43,601 nt of DNA, from the NCBI RefSeq assembly GCF_031179285.1, contig NZ_JAPSHY010000027.1, positions 1-43,601 of the forward strand, read 5' to 3'. Positions 1 to 8,533 of the stretch are shown one piece after another. Origin of the DNA: Microbacterium sp. (GTDB lineage: Bacteria > Actinomycetota > Actinomycetes > Actinomycetales > Microbacteriaceae). The notes under the pieces are model-generated. The model was not told the origin of the DNA. It ran no database searches and worked only from the letters and a program-made list of their open reading frames with translations. The position numbers and the translations under genes were made by a program. How positions within the stretch are numbered: position 1 is the stretch's first letter; each line of letters opens with the position of its first letter.

Positions 1-549
1 CGCCGGCAGGCCCGCAGCAGCAGCCGCATTGACGACGCGACTGCGCGACCACGCCAGTCCCGCTTCGCCGGCACTGCCCGCCGGCACGCCGAGCTCGGCA
101 CGCAGATCGGCCTCTCCGGTGGCGAGGGAGGAGACACCGGCGCCGGCGATCTCGAAGGCCCGCTCGATCGACAGGGCCGATTCGAGCAGGGCGTGCACGG
201 CGCGACCGGGGGCGGCGGTGAGGATGGCCTCGACGTCCGCCGCGGACTGCGTCTTCGGCAGCCGCACGCCGAACGCGGCCGGCAGATCGACGATGGCTGC
301 GAGATCGGCGTCGTACTCGGATGATCCGCTGCCGTTGATGCGAACCTGCACGGCGGGCGCCCGCTCGCCCCGCGCCTGCCACGCCGCAGCGAACTCGGGG
401 AGGGCGGCGCGGGCATCTGCCTTGCGTGACGCCGTCACCGCATCCTCCAGGTCGACGATGACGGCATCCGCCCCGGCGTCGAGCGCCTTCTCGAACCGCT
501 CCGGCCTGTCGGCGGGAGCATAGAGGGCCACGATGATCGGTCGTGTCAT
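1..549 (-). CDS. CitE/HpcH-type C-C lyase (partial, 3' end outside window)
   Basis: The first 183 codons of a HpcH/HpaI aldolase / citrate lyase beta-subunit family protein, running off the left edge. The N-terminus (MTRPIIVALYAPADRPERF) and the following AGADAVIVDLEDAV strand are the family hallmark: the Arg binds the CoA-ester carboxylate and the acidic pair helps hold Mg2+. Family members split citryl-, malyl- or citramalyl-CoA into acetyl- or propionyl-CoA and an oxoacid in the cytoplasm. The ATG overlaps the stop of the upstream CaiB-type gene by 4 bases (ATGA), so it is the last visible gene of the long minus-strand operon. A CoA transferase followed by a CitE-type lyase suggests activation and cleavage of a small dicarboxylic acid. 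The exact substrate is not determinable. Confidence 0.88.
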   Translation of the reverse strand, partial: MTRPIIVALYAPADRPERFEKALDAGADAVIVDLEDAVTASRKADARAALPEFAAAWQARGERAPAVQVRINGSGSSEYDADLAAIVDLPAAFGVRLPKTQSAADVEAILTAAPGRAVHALLESALSIERAFEIAGAGVSSLATGEADLRAELGVPAGSAGEAGLAWSRSRVVNAAAAAGLPA

Positions 550-1733
550 CCGATACTGCCCTCCTCCCGCAGTGCCGCGAGTTCGTCGGCCGAGTAGCCC
601 AGCTCACCGAGCACCGCGTCCGTATCGGCGCCGTGGGATCGGCCGGTGAAGGCGATCGTCGCATCATCCCGGGAAAGACGGAAGAGCGGCCCCTGCATCG
701 CCATCTCGCCCAGGTCGTCGTCATGTATCCGGTGCACGGTTCCGAGCGCGTTGAACTGCGGGTCGGCGACGATGTCGGAGGCATCGTAGATCGGCGCGAC
801 CGCGGCCTCGGCCTTCTCGAACGCGTCGATGACCTCGTCACGGGAGTGCCGTGCGATCCAGCCGCCGACGGCCTCGTCGAGAAGGTCGGCGTGCTCGGCG
901 CGACCGGCGCCGGAAGCGAACCACGCCTCGTCGGCGAGCTCTGCGCGTCCCACCAGAGCGACGACGCGCTCGGCGATGGACTGCGCGCTCGTCGACACCG
1001 CGACCCAGGAGCCGTCGGCCGTGCGGTAGGCGTTGCGGGGCGCGTTGTTGGCCGATCGGTTGCCGGTGCGCGGCTGCACGGTGCCGAGCTGATCCCACCG
1101 GGTGATCTGCGGACCCAGCATCGCGAGGATGGGTTCGATGATCGCGACGTCGACCTCCTGCCCCTTGCCGTCGCGACCCCTGGCGTGCAGGGCGACCATG
1201 ATCGCGTACGCGGTGGCGAGCGAGGCGATCCCGTCGGCGAGGCCGAACGGCGGAAGGGTGGGAGGGCCGTCGGGCTCACCGGTCGATGACGCGAATCCGC
1301 TCATGGCCTCGGCGAGCGTGCCGAACCCTGGGCGCCGCCGGTATGGTCCGATCTGCCCGAATCCGGTGACGCGGGCGAGCACGAGGCCGGTGTTCTCCGC
1401 CGACAGCACGGGGTAGTCCAGCCCCCAGCGTTCGAGCGTGCCGGGCCGGAAGTTCTCGATCACCACGTCGGCGGTGCGCGCGAGCCGCAGGAACGCCTCA
1501 CGTCCGCCCGGGGTGTGCAGGTCTATCGCCGCCGTGCGCTTGTTGCGTCCGAGCGTCTTCCACCACAGATTCTGGCCGTCCTTGCTCGGCCCGTGGCCGC
1601 GAGCCGGGTCCGGCCGGTTCGGATGCTCGACCTTGATCACGTGCGCGCCCATGTCGCCGAGGTGCATCGCCGCCATGGGCCCGGCGAACAGTGTCGAGGC
1701 ATCGACCACTCGCAGGCCTTCGAGCGCGCTCAT
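546..1733 (-). CDS. CaiB/BaiF family CoA transferase (family III)
   Basis: A 395-residue protein of the usual family III CoA-transferase length. It opens MSALEGLRVVDASTLFAGPM, then shows GAHVIKVEHPNRPDPAR, VVIENFRPGTLERWGLDY and GRDGKGQEVDVAIIEP, all typical of CaiB/BaiF/Frc proteins. The Asp in the PFGLADGIASL segment probably carries the acyl-anhydride intermediate. These enzymes move CoA between carboxylic acids. The ATG lies inside the stop of the preceding gene and its own stop overlaps the CitE-type gene, so translation is probably coupled on both sides. Together with the lyase it suggests CoA activation of an acid released by the upstream hydrolases; that link is inference. A longer reading upstream would overlap the preceding gene by about 260 bases and is unlikely. 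Confidence 0.92.
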   Translation of the reverse strand: MSALEGLRVVDASTLFAGPMAAMHLGDMGAHVIKVEHPNRPDPARGHGPSKDGQNLWWKTLGRNKRTAAIDLHTPGGREAFLRLARTADVVIENFRPGTLERWGLDYPVLSAENTGLVLARVTGFGQIGPYRRRPGFGTLAEAMSGFASSTGEPDGPPTLPPFGLADGIASLATAYAIMVALHARGRDGKGQEVDVAIIEPILAMLGPQITRWDQLGTVQPRTGNRSANNAPRNAYRTADGSWVAVSTSAQSIAERVVALVGRAELADEAWFASGAGRAEHADLLDEAVGGWIARHSRDEVIDAFEKAEAAVAPIYDASDIVADPQFNALGTVHRIHDDDLGEMAMQGPLFRLSRDDATIAFTGRSHGADTDAVLGELGYSADELAALREEGSIG

Positions 1734-3667
1734 TCGTCTTCCTCCCGGCAGATGCGGAAGCCGATCGACGGGGAGGCATCCTGCCCGAGTCCCGGCAGCA
1801 GCAGCTTGGCGCTGAACTCCGCGGGCTTCACTCCGCCGTCGAAGTACCAGTCGGAACCTTCGCTGCGATGAGCGCTGCCGCCCTTGAGCATGACGAAACG
1901 GGTGCGTCCGTCGGAGTGCTCGGATTCGGTCCAGTTCCACACCTCGGGCGTTCGGCGGGCGAAGCCGGGCATCCCGGCGGCGAGCTGCCATTCGTCTTCG
2001 GTGGGCAGACGCCCGCCCGCCCAGGCCGCATACTCGCGAGCGCGTGCGAACGTCACGCCTGTCGCTGGTCGCTCGGGATCACGCGCTTCGGCGCTCTCGC
2101 CGATCGCGTCGAGGAAGCGCGCGTACTCGGCTTCGCTCACCTCGTGCGCGTCGACCCGCACCGGACGGCGGAGCTCGATGGTCCGCTCCAGCGTGCGCGG
2201 ATCGTGCAGGCGCGGGGGGAGCGGCTTCCACTCGTCGACATAGGGGGCTCCGTCGTACATGCCGGTCTCACGCATGCGGAACCGCACGGTGAGCGTGTGC
2301 TCGCCGGCGGGAACGGTGACGGCCGGCGCAGGTGTCGGATCGGCAGGTGCGAGCGGACCCTCCCAGCGCGGGGCCGTCAGGCGGTGAGCGCGTCGGTGAG
2401 GGAACGCCGCGTCGCGCTCGACGGATTCGCCGGCGAGAGCGGACTGAGCCGTCGTCACCTCGACCGGCACGGCGACACCATCGCCCATCCGCACGGCCGC
2501 GGCGACGCCGGAGGCAGGCACGACGATCTGGTCGGCCGTGTCTCCCGCATGCAGCGCCATCCACCCGGTGCCGGACGGCCGGAACACCGCGTCGCCGTCC
2601 GAGGTGTTCGCGAGGACGAGCAGCGTGACTCCGTCGAGCTCGAACGTCGAGCCGACCAGGGCGCCGTCGACGACCGCGAGGGGCGTCCACTCCCCGTCGA
2701 CGAGCCAGGGGTGAAGACCCCGCTGCACCGGCAGCATGCGGCGAAGTGTCGCGGCATCCCTGCTGTTCCAGCCGACCCAGGCGCCGAAGACGACCTCCCA
2801 GACCATGATGCCGACGCCGTTGAGCCAGGCCGAGCGCAGCTCTGCGGCGTGATCGCGATGCCAGCGGCGGATGTGGTGCTGCATATGGCGGCGTTCGAAC
2901 CAGCGGGCGCGCAGGACACCCGGGGTCTCGGAGTCGGCGAACCACTGCGCCCACGACAGGGTGTGGTCGGCGATGCGCTCGGTGGCGAGCTTCGATTCGC
3001 CCTCGAGGCCGATGCCGGGCCGCGCGGCGTCGAGGGCTGCGACCAACTCGGGGTCTGCCTTCTTCAATGTGTCGAGGAAGACGCCGTCTGCTCCGAGCCG
3101 TCGGACGGTCGCGGCGAGTTCCGCCGCGTCATCGCCCGACCGGCGCGTACCGGTGTCCCACGGGTTGTAATCGAGGAACACCGCGACCCCGGCGGCGCGG
3201 AGTGCTGCGGCGACGTCGGCGAGACCAGGCACGTCGTAGAAGTCCCACTGGTTGCGGTCGTCGATGCCGATCACCGGATACGCATGCCACAGCACGACGC
3301 CGTCGAGGCCGCCGAAGCGCTCCCGCGCGTCGGCGAGGAACCGCTCCGGCGTGAATCGCTGGGCCTCGAAGTCGAAGAAGAGCTCATCCCACAGCCACAC
3401 CTGCGCCACGGTGAAGCATCGGCTCGCCCAGCTCGAGGCGGGGTCGCCGTAGCGGAGGGGTTCGCCGTGGCGGCGTCGGGCGCCGTCCCGCCAGGCGGTG
3501 AGTTGCGCCCGCCACCGGGGAGCATCGGCCGGATCGTTCGGACCTGCGAAGATCTTCGCGTCATCGAGTGCGATCGCCGCCTCGCCCGACGAGAGGTCCG
3601 CCTGCAGGGGAACGGCCGTCGGCAGATCGAGTTCGCGGGGCCGCAGCGGATCGAAGCCCGAGCTCAC
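1730..3667 (-). CDS. TIM-barrel-like protein fused to FGE/SUMF1-like domain
   Basis: A 645-residue protein. Residues about 1-430 look like a glycoside-hydrolase-type barrel plus beta domain: aromatic-rich VWLWDELFFDFE, LDGVVLWHAYPVIGIDD, VAVFLDYNPWD, LGADGVFLDTLKK and GIMVWEVVFGAWVGWN resemble successive barrel strands with acidic ends. Residues about 490-645 are a formylglycine-generating-enzyme (SUMF1/EgtB/PvdO) fold: VDAHEVSEAEYARFLD, GGRLPTEDEWQLAAG, VWNWTESE, FVMLKGGS and terminal GFRIC. The catalytic Cys pair of true FGE is not evident, so sulfatase maturation is doubtful. No signal peptide is seen. The start is a GTG overlapping the kinase stop (GTGA); upstream in-frame codons run inside that kinase gene. 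I infer a carbohydrate-active role because of the surrounding operon; the reaction is unknown. Confidence 0.8.
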   Translation of the reverse strand: MSSGFDPLRPRELDLPTAVPLQADLSSGEAAIALDDAKIFAGPNDPADAPRWRAQLTAWRDGARRRHGEPLRYGDPASSWASRCFTVAQVWLWDELFFDFEAQRFTPERFLADARERFGGLDGVVLWHAYPVIGIDDRNQWDFYDVPGLADVAAALRAAGVAVFLDYNPWDTGTRRSGDDAAELAATVRRLGADGVFLDTLKKADPELVAALDAARPGIGLEGESKLATERIADHTLSWAQWFADSETPGVLRARWFERRHMQHHIRRWHRDHAAELRSAWLNGVGIMVWEVVFGAWVGWNSRDAATLRRMLPVQRGLHPWLVDGEWTPLAVVDGALVGSTFELDGVTLLVLANTSDGDAVFRPSGTGWMALHAGDTADQIVVPASGVAAAVRMGDGVAVPVEVTTAQSALAGESVERDAAFPHRRAHRLTAPRWEGPLAPADPTPAPAVTVPAGEHTLTVRFRMRETGMYDGAPYVDEWKPLPPRLHDPRTLERTIELRRPVRVDAHEVSEAEYARFLDAIGESAEARDPERPATGVTFARAREYAAWAGGRLPTEDEWQLAAGMPGFARRTPEVWNWTESEHSDGRTRFVMLKGGSAHRSEGSDWYFDGGVKPAEFSAKLLLPGLGQDASPSIGFRICREEDE

Positions 3668-4596
3668 GCGTTCGCCTCCTTCATCAGCGCCGCCACTTCG
3701 GGGGCGGTGGGAACCGCGTCCTGCGCTCCGGGACGAGTGACGGCGAGCGCTGCGGCTGCGGCACCCGCTCGCGCTGCACCGGCGAGGAGGGCGACGTCGA
3801 CGCTGTCGGGCGTGCGACCGGAGGCGGCGATCGTCGCCGCGAACATCCCGCAGAACGTGTCGCCGGCCCCCGTGGTGTCGACCGCATCCGCCGGGAACGC
3901 CGGCACCTGCGCTCGATCGCCGTCGCACAGGACGAGCGATCCGTGCCGTCCGAGGGTGACGACGAGCGAGCGCACGCGCGAGGCCAGGGCGGTGACCGCC
4001 ACCTCGAGATCGTCGGCGCCGGTGATGTCGAGCGCCTCATGCTCGTTGACGAGGAGCACGTCGATCATGGGAAGCAACGTGTCGGCCGCGGTGATGAAGG
4101 GCGCGGAGGGGGCGGCATTCATCAGGTGCCAGGTGCGGGAGGGGCGAGTGCGTGCGGCGTCCTCGACGAGCGGGATCGGGATCTCGAGCTGGGTGAGGAG
4201 GATGCGGGCCGACGCGAGCACCGAGCGCTGCTCTGCAGTCAGAGTCTCGGATGCCGCGTTCGCGCCGGGGACGACGACGATGGAGTTCTCGGCCGTCGCG
4301 TCGACCGAGATCAGGGCCGTGCCGGTCGGCGCGTCGACCCGGGAGAGTCCCGAGACGTCGATCCCGTCCGTCATGAGAGCGGCGCGGAGCGCGTCGCCGT
4401 CGGCATCCATCCCCACCGCGCCGATGAACGCGACGGCGGCGTCACCTGCTCGGCGTGCGGCGACCGCCTGATTCGCGCCCTTGCCGCCACCGCTTCGCAG
4501 GAGCGACGAGGCGAGCACGGTCTCGCCGGGCCCGGGGATGCGCTCGACCTGGGCGACGACGTCCTGGTTGATGCTGCCGACGATGACGACGCTCAT
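3664..4596 (-). CDS. PfkB family carbohydrate kinase (ribokinase-like)
   Basis: A 310-residue sugar kinase of ribokinase length. Residues 36-42 (GGGKGAN) are the substrate-binding PfkB signature, and residues 240-248 (DTTGAGDTF) hold the anion hole and catalytic Asp. MSVVIVGSINQDVV at the start matches RbsK-type proteins. Ribokinases phosphorylate D-ribose at O5 using ATP. The start ATG overlaps the stop of the glycohydrolase gene and its stop overlaps the next start. Placed directly after two ADP-ribosylglycohydrolase-fold genes, it probably phosphorylates the sugar they release; ribose is the natural guess but another pentose or a nucleoside is possible. Confidence 0.92.
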   Translation of the reverse strand: MSVVIVGSINQDVVAQVERIPGPGETVLASSLLRSGGGKGANQAVAARRAGDAAVAFIGAVGMDADGDALRAALMTDGIDVSGLSRVDAPTGTALISVDATAENSIVVVPGANAASETLTAEQRSVLASARILLTQLEIPIPLVEDAARTRPSRTWHLMNAAPSAPFITAADTLLPMIDVLLVNEHEALDITGADDLEVAVTALASRVRSLVVTLGRHGSLVLCDGDRAQVPAFPADAVDTTGAGDTFCGMFAATIAASGRTPDSVDVALLAGAARAGAAAAALAVTRPGAQDAVPTAPEVAALMKEANA

Positions 4597-5960
4597 GCCG
4601 TCACCTCCGACAGGCGCAGCGTGCGCGCGGCGAGTTCCCGGATCGATCGCTCGGGCCCTCCGGGCATGGAGGTCGCGATCCTGTCCTTGAGCGGAGCTGT
4701 CCACGAATCGCCGATGCCGTCAGCGCCCACGAGCCCGCCGACGACGGACCCGACGGTCGCTCCGACCGAATCCGTGTCCCACCCGCCGGTCACGGCGAAC
4801 GCCACGGCTGCCCCGAAGTCGTCGCCGTGGGCCTGCAGGGCGCAGGCGGCGAGGGCGGCATTGTTGAGCGTGTGCACCCAGTGCATCCCCGCGAACTCGG
4901 CATGGAGCACGTCGAGCGCCGCAGCCGCAGTCAGCGAGCCCGCGGCGAGCGAGCGCCCCGTCTCACGCCCGAGGCGGAGAGCCCCCGCGAGGCGTGATGC
5001 CGGCGGCACGACGGTGTCGGCGGCATCGAGGACCTCGTCGATCGACTCGGCGACCAGCGATGCGGAACAGAGCGCGGCCGCCCACATCTCGCCGTAGATG
5101 CCGTTGCGCGTGTGACTGAGGCGGGCATCGACCCACGCCGACGCTGCGGCGGCGCGCACATCCCCCGGGTGAGCCCAGCCGTGCACATCGGCTCGGATGA
5201 GGGCACCGATCCATTCCCGGAACGGGTTGAGGTGAGTAGCGGTCTCGGGCACCGGGCGCGCATCGAGGATGTTCCGATACGCGGCGCGTTCCGCGGTGAA
5301 GACTCGGCCGGCCGGGAGGGCAGCCAGCCACGCCTGGGCCACGTCGTCGGTGGTCAGGTCATCGCCGTGCGACTCGAGCAGGTCGAGCGCGAGGATGGGG
5401 AAGTTCAGATCGTCGTCCTCCGGCATCCCGTCGATGTTCTCGAGCAGGGACGTGGGCGCCGAACGCCGATTCCACGGCCAGCGGGTCGCGACCTCCGACG
5501 GCAGCCCGACGGCGGTGAAGTACCTCTCGATCGGCCAGTTGCCGGTCGCGCGAGCGATCTCCTCGATGCCTTCGCGTGGGATCTTCTCCACAGGTTTGCC
5601 GAGCAGACATCCGGCGGCACGGCCGAGCCACGCACCGTGCACCCGGTCGAACGACGCCTGGCCGGCGGGTGCGGCTGCCGGAGGCGGGAGCAGGACGGCG
5701 ATGTCGGCCCAGTCATCCGGCTCCTGCGCACTCGGCGCCTGCAGCGTGTGCAGCTCGTCGAGGATCGTTCGAGCAAGGGCGCGAAGAGCCGGGGGAGCAG
5801 GCTGCGCACTGGCGCCCGTCGGAGCGAGCACCGTCGATCCGCCCGCGTCGGCCCATCGCCGCTCGATCGAGTCGAGCTCATGCTCACCGGCTCCCTGCTC
5901 TCGCAGAGCCGCCACCTCGGCGGGGACGAGGTCTTCCGGCTGCGCCCAGGTCAGTCTCAT
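4593..5960 (-). CDS. ADP-ribosylglycohydrolase family protein (first paralog)
   Basis: A 455-residue member of the DraG/ARH fold (COG1397). About 115 N-terminal residues precede the core, which opens FDRVHGAWLGRAAGCLLGKPVEK. An acidic stretch MPEDDDLNFPI occupies the first metal-site region, and GGWDTDSVGATVGSVVGG is the C-terminal di-metal motif. Family enzymes cleave N- or O-ribosidic bonds, classically ADP-ribosyl arginine, with two Mg2+ or Mn2+ ions. Here the transporter and kinase context argues for a small imported riboside rather than protein de-ADP-ribosylation (inference). It overlaps both neighbours by 4 bases. The first-site motif (DDDLN) differs from the TDDT of the adjacent paralog, so the two may act on different linkages. 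Confidence 0.88.
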   Translation of the reverse strand: MRLTWAQPEDLVPAEVAALREQGAGEHELDSIERRWADAGGSTVLAPTGASAQPAPPALRALARTILDELHTLQAPSAQEPDDWADIAVLLPPPAAAPAGQASFDRVHGAWLGRAAGCLLGKPVEKIPREGIEEIARATGNWPIERYFTAVGLPSEVATRWPWNRRSAPTSLLENIDGMPEDDDLNFPILALDLLESHGDDLTTDDVAQAWLAALPAGRVFTAERAAYRNILDARPVPETATHLNPFREWIGALIRADVHGWAHPGDVRAAAASAWVDARLSHTRNGIYGEMWAAALCSASLVAESIDEVLDAADTVVPPASRLAGALRLGRETGRSLAAGSLTAAAALDVLHAEFAGMHWVHTLNNAALAACALQAHGDDFGAAVAFAVTGGWDTDSVGATVGSVVGGLVGADGIGDSWTAPLKDRIATSMPGGPERSIRELAARTLRLSEVTA

Positions 5961-7126
5961 GCGGCAGCCTCTGCGCCCAGCAGATCCGTGAGCGCCGCTG
6001 CGCGCTGCGCGGCGCGCTCCGCATCGGCCCGCGCGATGTCCTGCACCACGTCGGTCATCGTGGCGATCACGCCGTCGAGATCGAGACGGCTGGCCTCGGT
6101 CACGCCGGTGAGCCACTCGCGGGGCACCGCGGCGACGCCGCTGAGGCCTCCGCAGATGGCACCGGCCATGGTGGCGATCGAATCGGAGTCGCGGCCGTAG
6201 TTGACGGCATCCAGCACCGCGGCGCGCAGATCGCCACCGCGGGCGATGACGAAGCCCAGCGCGACCGGAAGCTCCTCGATGGACTTGGTCCGCGACGGCA
6301 GCCGGGCATCCATCGCCGGAGCGCGGTACTGGTCGCCGACCGTGTCGAAGGGGGCGACGGCGGCCCGCACGACGCGGGCGAGTTCGCGAGGATCGTCCGA
6401 GCCGCCGGCAGATGAGAAGTCGTCGACGGCGTCGAACACCGCGCGGATGGCCGCCGCGGTGCCGTCGTGGGCGACGTCGAGCACGGCGGAGCGCACGTCG
6501 GCGACGGTCGCGTCGGGAGCTGCGGACGCCGCCACGGCCGCGGCGAACACGCCGGCCGCCTCGCGTCCGTATGAAGACTGGTGGGCGCCCGCGATGTCGA
6601 TCGCTTCGGCGTATGCGGCGCGGTGATCTCCGATGTGGACGAGTCCGACGGGTGCCATGTACATCGTCGCGCCGCAGTTGACGATGTTGCCGACGCCTGC
6701 CTCCCGAGGGTCGGCATGACCGTAGTGCAGCTTCGCGACGATCCATTTCTCGGCGAGGAAGACGCGCTGCAGGATGAGCGCGTCATCCTCGAGCTCGGGG
6801 ATCCAGCGCCGCTCGCCGATCATGAGCGGGACGAGATCGCTCGCGACGTCGTAGGCGTCGAGGTGTCGCCGCCTCTTGGCGTAGACCTCGACGAGTGCAT
6901 GGGTCATGAGGGTGTCGTCCGTGACGTGCCCGTCGCCCTTGTGGTACGGCGCGATCGGACGCGCCGTCTTCCAGTCCGCGAGGAAGGGACCGACGATACC
7001 CTCGACCCGGCCGCCGTGGCGCTCCTCGATCTGCTCGGGAGTCCACCCCTCGGTCGCGCCTCCCAGGGCGTCGCCCACGGCGGCTCCTGCGAGCACTCCG
7101 GCCACTCGGTCCTGCAACACGAACAT
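5957..7126 (-). CDS. ADP-ribosylglycohydrolase family protein (second paralog)
   Basis: A 389-residue DraG/ARH-fold hydrolase. The core begins at residue 1 (MFVLQDRVAGVLAGAAVGDALGG). The first metal motif TDDT is at residues 69-72 and the second, GRDSDSIATMAG, starts at about residue 311; the usual DTDT is DSDS here. I chose the ATG at 7126 because AGAAGGAG lies about six bases before it and the core starts immediately; an ATG six codons upstream is possible but lies on the Shine-Dalgarno side. It is the first gene of a six-gene run joined by 4-base overlaps, and is separated from the binding-protein gene by a strong hairpin. Probably the entry enzyme that cleaves an imported glycoside; the substrate is unknown. 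Confidence 0.9.
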   Translation of the reverse strand: MFVLQDRVAGVLAGAAVGDALGGATEGWTPEQIEERHGGRVEGIVGPFLADWKTARPIAPYHKGDGHVTDDTLMTHALVEVYAKRRRHLDAYDVASDLVPLMIGERRWIPELEDDALILQRVFLAEKWIVAKLHYGHADPREAGVGNIVNCGATMYMAPVGLVHIGDHRAAYAEAIDIAGAHQSSYGREAAGVFAAAVAASAAPDATVADVRSAVLDVAHDGTAAAIRAVFDAVDDFSSAGGSDDPRELARVVRAAVAPFDTVGDQYRAPAMDARLPSRTKSIEELPVALGFVIARGGDLRAAVLDAVNYGRDSDSIATMAGAICGGLSGVAAVPREWLTGVTEASRLDLDGVIATMTDVVQDIARADAERAAQRAAALTDLLGAEAAA

Positions 7127-7158
7127 TCCCACTCCTTCTTGCATTGGTCGTCGATGAG

Positions 7159-7191
7159 GTGCGGGGACGGACAGATCGTCCGCCCCCGCAC
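7159..7191 (-). terminator. Strong intercistronic hairpin after binding-protein gene
   Basis: In the minus-strand RNA, GUGCGGGG pairs with CCCCGCAC and the inner GCGGAC with GUCCGU (one G-U pair), giving a stem of about 14 pairs around a 5-base loop. It lies between the stop of the solute-binding protein and the Shine-Dalgarno of the next gene. There is no U-tract. It may be a partial terminator or a 3' stabiliser raising binding-protein mRNA over the downstream catabolic genes, a common arrangement in sugar ABC operons. Confidence 0.6.
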
Positions 7192-7197
7192 GGGTCA

Positions 7198-8493
7198 TCA
7201 GCCGGCGATGTCCGCCCAGCCGTCGGACAGCTGGGTCGCCAGCTGCTCGCTGGTGATCTGGTCCGCCAGGTACTGCTGGAAGGCGGGCGTCGCGATGGTG
7301 TCCTTCCATTCGGTGTACTTCTCCACCTTCAGGAAGGCGGGTCCCTCAAGTCCTTCGCCGGAGGCGAGCACCTGCGTCCAGGCCGGGTTGTCGGCGGCGA
7401 GCGTCTCGACCTCGGCGCGAGCCGACTCCGACGACGGGATCAGGGCGTCGGCGTAGGCGATCTGCGCCAGGTTGTCGCCGCTCATGAAGAAGTTGAGGAA
7501 ATCAGCGGACTCCTCCACGTACTCGGAATCGATGTTGACCGAGTAGGTCTGCGGGTTCGCAGCCTGGATCGCGCCCGCCGATCCCTCGAGAGGTGGCAGC
7601 GCCACCCAGTTGAAGCCCTCGGGAGCATCGTTCGCGATGTTCGTCGCCTGGAACGAACCCTGCACGGTCATGGCGACCTTTCCGCCATAGAACGAGGCGA
7701 GCACATCCGACCCCGACTGGGTGAGCGAGGTGGGCTCGATCGTCTTGTCCGTGTAGGCCATCTCGTGGATCAGCTCCGGCACGGCGAGTTCGTTCTCGCC
7801 GACCTCGATCGATGCGTCCGCGCCCTCACCCGAGAAGTAGCTGCCGTCGAAGCCCATAGACAGGCTCATGATCGCGGCGGTCGGCGAAGCGAGACCCCAG
7901 CCGAGACCATAGGTGCCGCCGGTGGTCGTCGCCTTGGCAATCTCCTGGAGCTCCTCCCAGGTCATCGTGTCGCCGGTCGGGATCTCGACACCGGCCGCTT
8001 CGAGCAGATCGGCGTTCGCGAAGGCCATGTACGACTGCAGCGTCGACGGGTACGCGATGATCTGGTCGTCGTGGGTGACCGAGTCCCAGATGCCCTCCGA
8101 GATGTCGCCCTTCAGCTCTTCGTCGATGAGGTCGGTCAGGTCGGCGAGGTAGCCGTCGGCCGCGAACGACACGATCGAGCTCGCCTCGAAGTGGATGATG
8201 TCCGGCGCCGTCCCGCCCGTGAACTGGGTGATCAGCTTGTCGAAGGTGCCGTCCCATCCGGCCTGGACGATCTCGACCTGCACATCGGGGTTCTCGGCGT
8301 TCCAGTCGTCGACGATCTTCTTGACGGCTTCCTGGGTGGCCGGCTGGTCGGACAACGACTGGAACTCGAGGGTGATCGCGCCGTCCTCCCCGTCGCCGGA
8401 TCCGTTGCTGGCGCTGCCCTGCGTACAACCGCTGAGGGCAAGGAGGGCGACGCCGGCGAAAGCGATGGCGCCGATGCCTCGGATGCTGTTCAT
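7198..8493 (-). CDS. Sugar ABC transporter, extracellular solute-binding lipoprotein
   Basis: A 431-residue family 1 (MalE/UgpB-type) binding protein. A signal peptide ends in the lipobox LALSGC with Cys23 as the lipidation site, so it is anchored on the outer face of the membrane. The mature part shows GAITLEFQSL, AENPDVQVEIVQAGWDGTFDKLITQFTGGTAPDIIHFEAS and GKVAMTVQGSFQ, typical of carbohydrate-binding cluster proteins. I prefer the ATG at 8493 because GAAAGG lies 8 bases upstream; an ATG six codons earlier is the alternative. It follows the two permease genes after 40 bases. No ATPase gene is present in the operon, so a shared MsiK-type ATPase probably energises it, as is usual for actinobacterial sugar importers (inference). 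Confidence 0.94.
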   Translation of the reverse strand: MNSIRGIGAIAFAGVALLALSGCTQGSASNGSGDGEDGAITLEFQSLSDQPATQEAVKKIVDDWNAENPDVQVEIVQAGWDGTFDKLITQFTGGTAPDIIHFEASSIVSFAADGYLADLTDLIDEELKGDISEGIWDSVTHDDQIIAYPSTLQSYMAFANADLLEAAGVEIPTGDTMTWEELQEIAKATTTGGTYGLGWGLASPTAAIMSLSMGFDGSYFSGEGADASIEVGENELAVPELIHEMAYTDKTIEPTSLTQSGSDVLASFYGGKVAMTVQGSFQATNIANDAPEGFNWVALPPLEGSAGAIQAANPQTYSVNIDSEYVEESADFLNFFMSGDNLAQIAYADALIPSSESARAEVETLAADNPAWTQVLASGEGLEGPAFLKVEKYTEWKDTIATPAFQQYLADQITSEQLATQLSDGWADIAG

Positions 8494-8533
8494 GTTGCTC
8501 GCCTTTCTCATTTGTGATTCTCGGGGGCCGGGG

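Noticed and set aside
3100..3667. Calling the fusion protein a true sulfatase-maturing enzyme
   Set aside because: The catalytic cysteines of FGE are not evident in the C-terminal domain and no sulfatase gene is nearby.
1691..4471. A 926-codon plus-strand open frame opposite the kinase and fusion-protein genes
   Set aside because: It lies antisense to genes with clear motifs and overlap-coupled starts; its translation has no recognisable domain and is Arg/Gly/Val-rich, typical of antisense frames in high-GC DNA.
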